NCBI GenBank assembly: GCA_947624585.1
Contig: CANQKZ010000011.1
Coordinates: forward strand, 1-37,994
DNA: 37,994 bases
Source: an uncultured Oscillospiraceae bacterium
GTDB lineage: Bacteria > Bacillota > Clostridia > Oscillospirales > Oscillospiraceae
Direction of reading: 5' to 3'
The position numbers were made by a program, and so were the translations under genes. Of the stretch, positions 31,581 to 37,994 are shown one piece after another. Under the pieces are notes generated by a model, which did not search any database, was not told the origin of the DNA, and was given only the letters and a program-made list of their open reading frames with translations. Each line of letters begins with the position of its first letter. Position 1 is the stretch's first letter.

Positions 31581-32188
31581 ATTCTCCCCTCCACGATCTC
31601 TTTGGACACCTGCTGGGCGGCACGGGGCAGGATGACCCACTCGGCCTGCTCCATGACGCGCTTTTGCAGAATTTCCGGCGTGTCGCCGTCCTCTATCTCC
31701 ACGGCCTTCTGGGCGATGATGCGCCCGCCGTCCGGGACCTCGTTGACAAAATGCACCGTGGCGCCCGTGACCTTGACGCCGTAACTGAGCGCCGCCTCGT
31801 GGACCTTCAGGCCGTAGTACCCCTTGCCGCAGAAGCTGGGGATCAGCGCCGGGTGGACGTTGATGATCCGGTCGGGCCATTTGGCCGTGAACTCCGGGCT
31901 CAGAATGCTCAAAAATCCCGCCAGAATGATGAGCTCGATGCCGTGGTCCTCCAGCTCCCGCTGGAGCCTCGCCTCGAAGGCCGCGCGGCCTCCCAATTCC
32001 TTCCGTACCAGCGTCAGCGTCTCGATCTCCGCCATCCGCGCGCGCTCCAGGGCGTAGGCCCCGGCCACGTTGGAGATCACCAGGACGATCTCCCCGTCCC
32101 GCAGCTCCCCGCTCTTCTCGGCGTTGATGAGCGCCTGCAAATTCGTGCCGCCGCCGGAGACCAGCACCGCGATCCTCGCCCTCAGCAT
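31577..32188 (-). CDS. purN: Phosphoribosylglycinamide formyltransferase
   Basis: PurN formylates glycinamide ribotide with 10-formyl-THF, step three of purine synthesis. The 203-residue product has IAVLVSGGGTNLQAL (phosphate binding), the catalytic Asn-His-Asp set in INVHPALIPSF and GATVHFVNEVPDGG, and the LAGFLSILSPEF helix. The length is normal. It overlaps the purM end by 7 bp and the cyclohydrolase start by 4 bp, which implies tight co-translation. Confidence 0.96.
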   Translation of the reverse strand: MLRARIAVLVSGGGTNLQALINAEKSGELRDGEIVLVISNVAGAYALERARMAEIETLTLVRKELGGRAAFEARLQRELEDHGIELIILAGFLSILSPEFTAKWPDRIINVHPALIPSFCGKGYYGLKVHEAALSYGVKVTGATVHFVNEVPDGGRIIAQKAVEIEDGDTPEILQKRVMEQAEWVILPRAAQQVSKEIVEGRI

Positions 32189-33222
32189 ATCTCCATCCTC
32201 GTTTCCGAACGAACCACGGAGCCGCAGACGTAGGCGTCCTCGCCCGCCGCTCTCAGCGCCTCCACGGCCCTGTCCGCGTCCTCGGGCGGGACGATAACCG
32301 TCATGCCCACGCCCATGTTGTAGACGTTGAACATCTCCCGCTCCGGCACGCCGCCGAGACGGGCGAGAAGACCGAAAATGGGAAGAATATCCAGACTCGA
32401 CCTGTCGATCCTCGCCCCCAGCCCCTCCGGCAGAGCCCGGGGGATGTTCTCATAGAACCCGCCGCCGGTGATGTGTGCCACCGACTTGACCTTCACCGCG
32501 TCCAGCAGCGCCAGAACGGGCTTTACGTAAATTTTCGTGGGCGTCAGCAAAACCTCGCCGATGCTCGCGCCGCCAAGCTCGTCAAAGGTGTCGGTGAGCT
32601 TCGTCCCGGACTCCGCCAAAATCTTCCGCACCAGCGAAAATCCGTTGGAGTGGACGCCGGAGGACCTGAGCGCCACGATAACGTCCCCCTCCCGCACGGA
32701 GTCGGGGCGCAGGACCCGCTCCCGGTCCACGATCCCCACGGCGAACCCGGCCAGGTCATACTCCTCCTCCGGCATGAGCCCCGGATGCTCGGCGGTCTCG
32801 CCGCCGATGAGGGCGCAGCCGGACCGGACGCACCCCTCCGCCACGCCGCCCACGATGGAGGCGATCTTCTCGGGGATGTTCCGGCCGCAGGCGATGTAGT
32901 CCAGGAAGAAAATGGGCTTCGCGCCGCAGCAGACGATGTCGTTGACGCACATAGCCACGCAGTCGATCCCCACGGTGTCGTGGCGGTCCAGCTCAAAGGC
33001 CAATTTTACCTTGGTCCCCACGCCGTCGGTGCCGGAGACAAGCACCGGCTCCTTCATACCCGCGAGGTTGGGCACAAACGTGCCGCCGAAGCCGCCGATG
33101 TCGTCGTCCGCGCCGGGGATGAGCGTGCGGCGGACGTGGGACTTCATCAGCTCCACCGCCCTGTACCCGGCGGTGATGTCCACCCCGGCGGAGGCGTAAA
33201 AATCAGATTTGGATTCGTTCAT
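32182..33222 (-). CDS. purM: Phosphoribosylformylglycinamidine cyclo-ligase (AIR synthetase)
   Basis: PurM closes the imidazole ring of AIR with ATP, step five of purine synthesis. The 346-residue product has DFYASAGVDITAG at its start, GTDGVGTKVKLAFE, DCVAMCVNDIVCCGAKP (catalytic loop), the LIGGETAEHPG motif and the late HITGGGFYENIPR. The length is normal. It lies 40 bp after purF and overlaps purN. Confidence 0.97.
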   Translation of the reverse strand: MNESKSDFYASAGVDITAGYRAVELMKSHVRRTLIPGADDDIGGFGGTFVPNLAGMKEPVLVSGTDGVGTKVKLAFELDRHDTVGIDCVAMCVNDIVCCGAKPIFFLDYIACGRNIPEKIASIVGGVAEGCVRSGCALIGGETAEHPGLMPEEEYDLAGFAVGIVDRERVLRPDSVREGDVIVALRSSGVHSNGFSLVRKILAESGTKLTDTFDELGGASIGEVLLTPTKIYVKPVLALLDAVKVKSVAHITGGGFYENIPRALPEGLGARIDRSSLDILPIFGLLARLGGVPEREMFNVYNMGVGMTVIVPPEDADRAVEALRAAGEDAYVCGSVVRSETRMEIC

Positions 33223-33262
33223 ATTCTAAGATCCTTTCCGTATCCCGTGAAAAGAGGTCGGT

Positions 33263-34687
33263 TTATTCTTCCCCGTTCCAGCAATAGGTACACAGCTTGC
33301 ACTTGTCTATCCCGATAGCGCTCAGCGTGCCGTCCAGGGTCTGGTACTCCAGGGAGTCAAATTTCAGCGTCTTGCAGATGTGTTGGCGGAGTGCCTTGCC
33401 GCGCGAGGTGGTGCCGTCCACGTACTCGTCGGCGTGGTCAAACCCCTCCTCGCCCTCCAGGGCCTTCATAGTGCGGCGGGCGATGAGCTCCATTTCGCTT
33501 GTGGACCGGGAGAAGTTCAGGTACTTGCACCCGTACATGATGGGCGGGCAGGCGGAGCGCATATGCAGCTCCTTCGCGCCGTTGTTCCTGAGAAAATCCA
33601 CCGTCCCCGCCAACTGCGTGCCGCGCACGATGGAATCGTCCACAAACAGGAGCTTCTTCCCGTCGATGAGCTCATGGACGGGGATCAGCTTCATCTTGGC
33701 AACCTGGTTGCGGATCTCCTGCCGGGTGGGCATGAAGGACCGGGGCCAGGTGGGGGTGTATTTGATGAAGGGGCGGGCAAAATCGATGTCGCTCTCGTTG
33801 GCATAGCCGATGGCGTGGGCGGTGCCGGAATCCGGGACGCCGCAGACGTAGTCCACGTCGGGGATGCCGTTGTGGGCCCTGTCGTATTTCGCCATGAGCC
33901 GCCCGTTGCGGCCCCGGGAGGTCTCCACCGTGGCGCCCTCGTACCGGGAGTTGGGGTAGCCGTAGTAGGTCCACAGGAAGGTGCAGATCTTCATCCGCTC
34001 CCCCGCCTTGCCGATAGTCTCGCACCCGTCGGCGGTGATACGGACGATCTCCGCCGGGCCCATGTCCCGCACATAGGAGTAGCCCAGCTTCTCAAAGGCG
34101 AAGGACTCGAAGCTGACGCAGTACCCGTCCTCATTTTTGCCGATGATGATGGGAAGCCTGCCCATCCTGTCCCTGGCGGCGATGATCTCCCCCCGGTCCG
34201 TGAGGATGAGGAGCGAGACGGTGCCCTCGATCTTCTCCTGGGCGAAGCGGATGCCGTCCTCGAAGGTGCGCTGCTGGTTGATGAGGGCGGCCACCAGCTC
34301 GCACTGGTTGACGCGCCCGCCGCCCATGGCCTCGAAGTGGCCGTAGGTGGCGTCCAGGAACCGGTCGGCCAGGGCCTCCTGGTTGCGGATGATGCCCACC
34401 ATGCTGATGGCGTACACCCCCAGGTGGGAGCGGATGAGAAGGGGCTGGGGGTCCGTGTCGGAGATGCACCCGATACAGGAGACGCCCTTCAGGTCCAGAA
34501 TGTCGTTTTCAAACTTGGTGCGGAAGGGGCTGTTCTCGATGTTGTGGATCTCCCGCTGAAGTCCCTCCTCCTGGCTCCAGGCCGCCATGCCGCCGCGCCG
34601 GGTGCCCAGGTGGGAGTGGTAATCGGTGCCGAAAAATACGTCAAAGACAGCGTTGTGTCTGCTGGTCACGCCAAAAAAACCGCCCAT
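33263..34687 (-). CDS. purF: Amidophosphoribosyltransferase-like PurF lacking the catalytic cysteine
   Basis: PurF starts purine synthesis by making phosphoribosylamine from PRPP and glutamine. The 474-residue product has an intact PRPP loop LLFVDDSIVRGTQLAG (347-361) and four cysteines suitable for a 4Fe-4S cluster (Cys235, Cys387, Cys463, Cys466), as in the Bacillus enzyme. Its N-terminus reads MGGFFGV where classical PurF has (M)CGIFG, so the nucleophile Cys1 of the glutaminase is missing, and the HNG-type motif is also changed (VGIIRNQ). It probably belongs to a non-classical PurF subfamily. Such a protein might use free ammonia, partner another glutaminase, or not start the pathway. AAAGGAG lies at good spacing before the ATG. 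Confidence 0.88.
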   Translation of the reverse strand: MGGFFGVTSRHNAVFDVFFGTDYHSHLGTRRGGMAAWSQEEGLQREIHNIENSPFRTKFENDILDLKGVSCIGCISDTDPQPLLIRSHLGVYAISMVGIIRNQEALADRFLDATYGHFEAMGGGRVNQCELVAALINQQRTFEDGIRFAQEKIEGTVSLLILTDRGEIIAARDRMGRLPIIIGKNEDGYCVSFESFAFEKLGYSYVRDMGPAEIVRITADGCETIGKAGERMKICTFLWTYYGYPNSRYEGATVETSRGRNGRLMAKYDRAHNGIPDVDYVCGVPDSGTAHAIGYANESDIDFARPFIKYTPTWPRSFMPTRQEIRNQVAKMKLIPVHELIDGKKLLFVDDSIVRGTQLAGTVDFLRNNGAKELHMRSACPPIMYGCKYLNFSRSTSEMELIARRTMKALEGEEGFDHADEYVDGTTSRGKALRQHICKTLKFDSLEYQTLDGTLSAIGIDKCKLCTYCWNGEE

Positions 34688-34735
34688 ATAGATCTCCTTT
34701 GATAAATTGTATCCGATGTAGAAGCGCGCCGCGCG

Positions 34736-35230
34736 TCAGCCGTAGAGCTTTTCGTTGACCTCCCGGTCGCTGTTCAAAACCTTCTCCGCCCCGGCGCGTC
34801 TCGCCGCGTCCAGCTTCGCCGCCAGCTCCCCGTCCGTGACCGCCAGGATCTCGATCGCCAGCAGCGCGGCGTTCTGCGCGCCGTTGATGGCGACGGTGGC
34901 CACGGGGATGCCGGGGGGCATCATGACGGTGGAGAGCAGGGCGTCCATGCCGTCCAGCACCGACGACTTGCAGGGGATCCCGATGACCGGGAGCGTGGTG
35001 TTGGCCGCCACGGCCCCCGCCAGATGCGCGGCCATACCGGCGGCGCAGATGAGAGCGCCGAAGCCCCGCTCTCTGGCGTGGAGGGCGAAGTCCCGCGCCT
35101 CCTCCGGCGTGCGGTGGGCGGAATAGACGTGCGTCTCGCTCTCCACCCCGTATTCTCCGAGTGTTTGGACCGCTTTCTCCGCCACGGGCAGGTCGGAGGC
35201 GCTGCCCATGAGGATCCCGACTTTTTTCAT
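34736..35230 (-). CDS. purE: N5-carboxyaminoimidazole ribonucleotide mutase
   Basis: PurE rearranges N5-CAIR to CAIR (or carboxylates AIR directly, in class II). The 164-residue product has [25 protein letters not shown] with the catalytic histidine and [24 protein letters not shown], matching class I PurE. The start at 35230 has AAGGAGG six bases upstream; an upstream open frame is only the leader. No purK was seen in the window, so it may lie elsewhere. It is the first gene of the operon. Confidence 0.96.
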   Translation of the reverse strand: MKKVGILMGSASDLPVAEKAVQTLGEYGVESETHVYSAHRTPEEARDFALHARERGFGALICAAGMAAHLAGAVAANTTLPVIGIPCKSSVLDGMDALLSTVMMPPGIPVATVAINGAQNAALLAIEILAVTDGELAAKLDAARRAGAEKVLNSDREVNEKLYG

Positions 35231-35341
35231 ACGATTCCTCCTTAAAAAGGCAAGCGGCGAAGCTCCCGCGTCCACATGATGATGCCCGGTCTCTCCGCCG
35301 CGCGGCAGGTCAGCCGCTTTTCCTGATACTCTTATATTTGT
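35231..35341 (-). promoter_or_regulatory. Structured leader of the purine operon, possible attenuator
   Basis: The roughly 100-nt leader can fold in two exclusive ways. GCGGCGGAG can pair with CTTCGCCGC, or AAGCGGC nearer the 5' end can pair with GCCGCTT at the 3' end. The 3' stem is followed by GCCTTTTTAAGGAGG, where a T run suits termination and CCTT can pair with the AAGG of the Shine-Dalgarno. I compared it with purine, PRPP and ZTP riboswitch consensus elements from memory and found no good match. Confidence 0.45.
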
Positions 35342-35370
35342 ATTATATTGCACCGAAAAATCATAGTCAA
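35342..35370 (-). promoter_or_regulatory. Promoter of the purine operon
   Basis: On the minus strand TTGACT (35370-35365) and a perfect TATAAT (35347-35342) are exactly 17 bp apart. Transcription would begin near 35334, about 100 bases before purE. No PurR-type operator was recognised. Confidence 0.75.
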
Positions 35371-35491
35371 GCCCGAAAAAGGACATTCCGAAAGCTTGTA
35401 TCATTGAATAAGAAGACCCCTCCCCTCCCCCGCAACTTTCAACATTTTCGCCCTGTTGGGTTGTAAATTGTGGGAGAATGGGTTGGGGGGT
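35371..35491. other. Spacer between the purine promoter and the S-layer-protein terminator
   Basis: No gene or RNA was recognised. It has a C-rich run, then CAAC...GTTG repeats, and a G-rich stretch next to the terminator. Its position suggests only an upstream flank for the purine promoter. Confidence 0.4.
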
Positions 35492-35531
35492 AAAATAAAA
35501 CCCGCCCCCCGGCGGGAAGCCGGGGGGCGGG
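35492..35531 (-). terminator. Terminator of the S-layer-homology protein gene
   Basis: On the minus strand CCCGCCCCCCGGC pairs perfectly with GCCGGGGGGCGGG across a 5-base loop, followed by TTTTATTTT. It lies about 25 bp after the stop codon. Confidence 0.9.
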
Positions 35532-35555
35532 GGAGATTATGCGGTCATCAAATCA

Positions 35556-37994
35556 TTAATCAGTAGAAACAGTTCCCTGACTAGTGATATAGATAGTAGT
35601 AACGTTGGTCTTGTCAATCGAGAATGTCACAGCAAGCCCAGAGAGCTTTTCAGTCTTGAAACGCTCATACAGGCCACCGATGGTGCTAATCGCGGAAGAA
35701 GCTCCACTTACATCAACAACAACAGCATCAGTTGCAACATACTCCTTTGTCTCACTTGTCTTGTCTGTCAGGTAATAAACATCGTTGACGTATGCAAGCT
35801 CGAAGCTACTCGGAGTAACTGTACCACTTGTGGGAGCAGACCCAACAGTATAGATACCATTGGTGTCATTCACTTTGAACGTATGCCAGCCAGAAGAAAC
35901 AGATACATCTTTGGTTACCATAATTGTAGTCTTTTCACCGTTGATGTAAACCTCATAGAGGTCTGCAGGCGTCTTGCCATCATCAGCAATTGCGGAACCG
36001 GTGGAAGCAGTGCTCGTGGGAACATACATGAGCTTATCGGAAGCAGTCTCTTCGTTGTCTTTACCTTCGACAATGTAAACTGCAGTTACCACATAGTTCC
36101 CAACAGTATCCTTGGATATTACAACGTAATCGCCAGAAGCAAGGGTAACATCCTGAACGCCATCCCTAGAATCAACATCAAGCTGACTCAGCTCACCGGT
36201 AACATAGACAAACTTAGCCGAGGAGGCAATGTAATTGTTGTTTATCTTATTGCTCTTATCAGAGAGAGCTACGTTACCTGTAATTTTTATTGCACCTACT
36301 TTTTTATCTCCACCATTGGCTGTAGTGAAATTATAAGCACCGGTCTCAGGGTCAATTACATACTGATATGCGGTTGCTTTGGTAAGCGAACCACTCTTAC
36401 CATCGACTGTACCGACTAATTCGGTGATAATGGTACCGTCAGGAAGAACGCCCTGGAACATGGTGGGAGAAACACCATAATCGTCAGCAGGTCCAGTATA
36501 GGTGGAAACTACGAGAACAACATCAGCCGTCTCAGCGGTCTCATTATTCGGCCCGACAACAGCAAGAACATAGTTGTTTGCATCAATAAGCCCGACCTGT
36601 TCATCCGTAGCTTTGACACCAACTGTTTCAAGATTCAAAGTAGCAGCCTTAGTATATACAGTACCAGCGATGGTCACAGTCTTTGCGGTCTTATTAACTG
36701 CGGTGATTATACCAGTCACAGGAGTAAGGGCCTCAGCAGCGAGAACAGTGTTATTGCTCGTTCCGCCTATGACAACAGCAGCATAATCATCTTTCTTCAT
36801 GGCAGAAAGAATTGCGTAGTTGTCCGCGTCATCCTTTTTTACGGTATAAGAAGTAGAGGATGTAGATCCAATTGTGGAAACCTTGACTTCATCTTTGCTG
36901 ATGCTGTCAACCTTAACGACGGTGCGCGCAATGACAATAACCCTGTCAATTTTCTTGCCAGTGCAATACACCTCAACTATAGTACCATTGCCAGTCAGAT
37001 TTGAAATCTTAGCCGCGCCATCAATAACATTTTGACTAGTATCGCTCTGTCCGTTGATTATAGCTTTAAGATTTGAATCGTAGGTGTAGCCAGTCTTGAA
37101 ATCGGTTTCAGGATCTTTGGTCTCAGTGGTATAAATCTTCGCAGCAGAAATAGGCTGAGTATAAATCGGGGAAGTTGCTCCGTCAACAACAATCTGATAA
37201 CTTGCGGGACGACCGTACTTATCGACGCCATTGTTAAGCATCTCATTAGTTACGTTACCTTCCGCGTCCTTCTCTTTGCCATCCAGTTTGACAAGCTCAT
37301 AACGGCTGAAAAGGGTCTGACCCTTCTGAGCTCTCTCAGCGCCCTGATGAAGGACAACGCCGCCGGGAAGTTCGATGCTGGTGCCGCCGGTATAGCCAGT
37401 GACAGTGGGAACATTCATTGCGTTGTAGGCCATCTGAGCAGCCTGATCGCGGGTCAGGACCTTACTGTAGTCGAAGGACTTGAGACCTTTATTGAGTCCC
37501 TGAGCACGGGCTTCAGTCTCAACGTTCTGCGCCCACTCAGAAACATTGGCATACCCTTCGTAATCGGCCTTGTAGCCCAGAGCGCAGAGAAGCATCTTGG
37601 CAAAAGCATGGCCGGTCAGTTCAACGTCGGGAAGGAAGTTGCCCATTCCGTCACCGACGATGATGCCTTTGGATACGCAGTAGGCGATCTCGTTATAACC
37701 GTAGTCCTTCTCCTTGTCCACGTCGTTAAACTGAACGGTGGAGCCGACATAGTCATCGGACACGTCGCGGGTCTGCATCAGACGGCTGATAATCACAGCA
37801 GCCTGTTGCCGGTCGAGCTTTGTTTCGGGCATATACTTGCCCTCATTGCCCTCGATAACTTTGAGGCTGTCCATGACCGCCGCAGCCTCTTTGTTCTCGA
37901 TCTCGTCAGCGTCAGTATAGTCCGCCGCGCTGGCAGGAAGTACCAGCACGCCAACCGCCATGACAACTGCCAAGACCAAGCACAGGGTCTTCTT
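35556..37994 (-). CDS. Secreted S-layer-homology (SLH) domain protein, N-terminus cut by window edge
   Basis: The frame is open to the window end, where it reads KKTLCLVLAVVMAVGVLVL, PASAADY: a signal peptide with an AxA cleavage site, missing only about the first codon. 812 residues are visible. SLH-type repeats follow at about 27-70 (ENKEAAAVMDSLKVIEG... LDRQQAAVIISRL), 80-140 (FNDV..., YCVSKGIIVGDGMGNFLPD) and a weaker one at about 145-195; these usually attach proteins to pyruvylated wall polymers. The rest is Ser/Thr/Val-rich, beta-strand-like, with few cysteines and no known catalytic motif. The gene is visibly less GC-rich than its neighbours, as is common for highly expressed surface proteins. 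It probably is an S-layer or cell-surface structural protein. Confidence 0.88.
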   Translation of the reverse strand, partial: KKTLCLVLAVVMAVGVLVLPASAADYTDADEIENKEAAAVMDSLKVIEGNEGKYMPETKLDRQQAAVIISRLMQTRDVSDDYVGSTVQFNDVDKEKDYGYNEIAYCVSKGIIVGDGMGNFLPDVELTGHAFAKMLLCALGYKADYEGYANVSEWAQNVETEARAQGLNKGLKSFDYSKVLTRDQAAQMAYNAMNVPTVTGYTGGTSIELPGGVVLHQGAERAQKGQTLFSRYELVKLDGKEKDAEGNVTNEMLNNGVDKYGRPASYQIVVDGATSPIYTQPISAAKIYTTETKDPETDFKTGYTYDSNLKAIINGQSDTSQNVIDGAAKISNLTGNGTIVEVYCTGKKIDRVIVIARTVVKVDSISKDEVKVSTIGSTSSTSYTVKKDDADNYAILSAMKKDDYAAVVIGGTSNNTVLAAEALTPVTGIITAVNKTAKTVTIAGTVYTKAATLNLETVGVKATDEQVGLIDANNYVLAVVGPNNETAETADVVLVVSTYTGPADDYGVSPTMFQGVLPDGTIITELVGTVDGKSGSLTKATAYQYVIDPETGAYNFTTANGGDKKVGAIKITGNVALSDKSNKINNNYIASSAKFVYVTGELSQLDVDSRDGVQDVTLASGDYVVISKDTVGNYVVTAVYIVEGKDNEETASDKLMYVPTSTASTGSAIADDGKTPADLYEVYINGEKTTIMVTKDVSVSSGWHTFKVNDTNGIYTVGSAPTSGTVTPSSFELAYVNDVYYLTDKTSETKEYVATDAVVVDVSGASSAISTIGGLYERFKTEKLSGLAVTFSIDKTNVTTIYITSQGTVSTD

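Noticed and set aside
34640..34687. Frameshift or wrong start hiding the PurF cysteine
   Set aside because: The ATG has a good ribosome-binding site, the N-terminal residues are coherent and continuous with the domain, and no cysteine codon is nearby in another frame.
35231..35341. ZTP, PRPP or purine riboswitch before purE
   Set aside because: None of the conserved core sequences I remember for these classes is present, so only a structured leader is claimed.
35231..35404. N-terminal extension of PurE
   Set aside because: The upstream open frame crosses the promoter and leader; the start at 35230 has an ideal ribosome-binding site and the family N-terminus.

Overview
The window looks like a chromosomal piece of a GC-rich anaerobic Firmicute of the class Clostridia, most likely an Oscillospiraceae relative. 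The evidence is a complete six-gene Rnf complex in the clostridial order C-D-G-E-A-B, an oxygen-independent HemZ, a DnaD/DnaI-type primosome pair, an S-layer-homology protein and a purine operon with a PurO-type IMP cyclohydrolase. This placement comes from gene content only.

Layout. 1-600 is a mobile-element and small-RNA-like zone. It has the end of one MITE-like repeat, a complete 152-bp MITE-like repeat, and a candidate type I toxin-antitoxin locus: a 29-codon hydrophobic peptide gene with a strong promoter, convergent with a terminated RNA. 590-965 is copy 1 of a dispersed non-coding repeat, here called R1. 988-6849 (minus) holds dapF and, behind a terminator, the rnfCDGEAB operon, whose product couples ferredoxin and NAD redox to ion pumping. 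7192-11180 (plus) holds recJ and the bifunctional (p)ppGpp synthetase/hydrolase gene. 11196-13160 is a roughly 2-kb island made of two inverted long R1 copies around decayed gene fragments; it separates relA from dtd. 13205-16707 (plus) is a tightly packed run: dtd, a metallo-beta-lactamase-fold hydrolase, hemZ and a uridine kinase-like gene. 16708-17160 is intergenic with several copies of the 152-bp MITE-like repeat.

17234-19218 (plus) encodes a DnaD-like protein and a DnaI/DnaC-like helicase loader, followed by five DnaA-box-like 9-mers and a second MITE family. 19574-22269 holds recN and an aldo/keto reductase with ferredoxin-like clusters, closed by a strong terminator. 22363-24534 (minus) holds a MATE exporter and a DUF975 membrane protein. 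24661-35230 (minus) is a purine operon, purE-F-M-N-(IMP cyclohydrolase)-H-D-L, with a strong promoter and a structured leader. 35556 to the right edge (minus) is a secreted S-layer-homology protein, cut only at its extreme N-terminus.

Main points of interest: (1) the candidate type I toxin-antitoxin locus, whose predicted mRNA 5' end is perfectly complementary to its own ribosome-binding region; (2) the R1 repeat, whose three copies keep a hairpin by compensatory changes; (3) the inverted-repeat island with exactly 20-bp phased tandem repeats; (4) a PurF that lacks the catalytic N-terminal cysteine; (5) split PurH functions using PurO; (6) the DnaA-box cluster behind helicase-loader genes. 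All were read by eye without searches or folding software.
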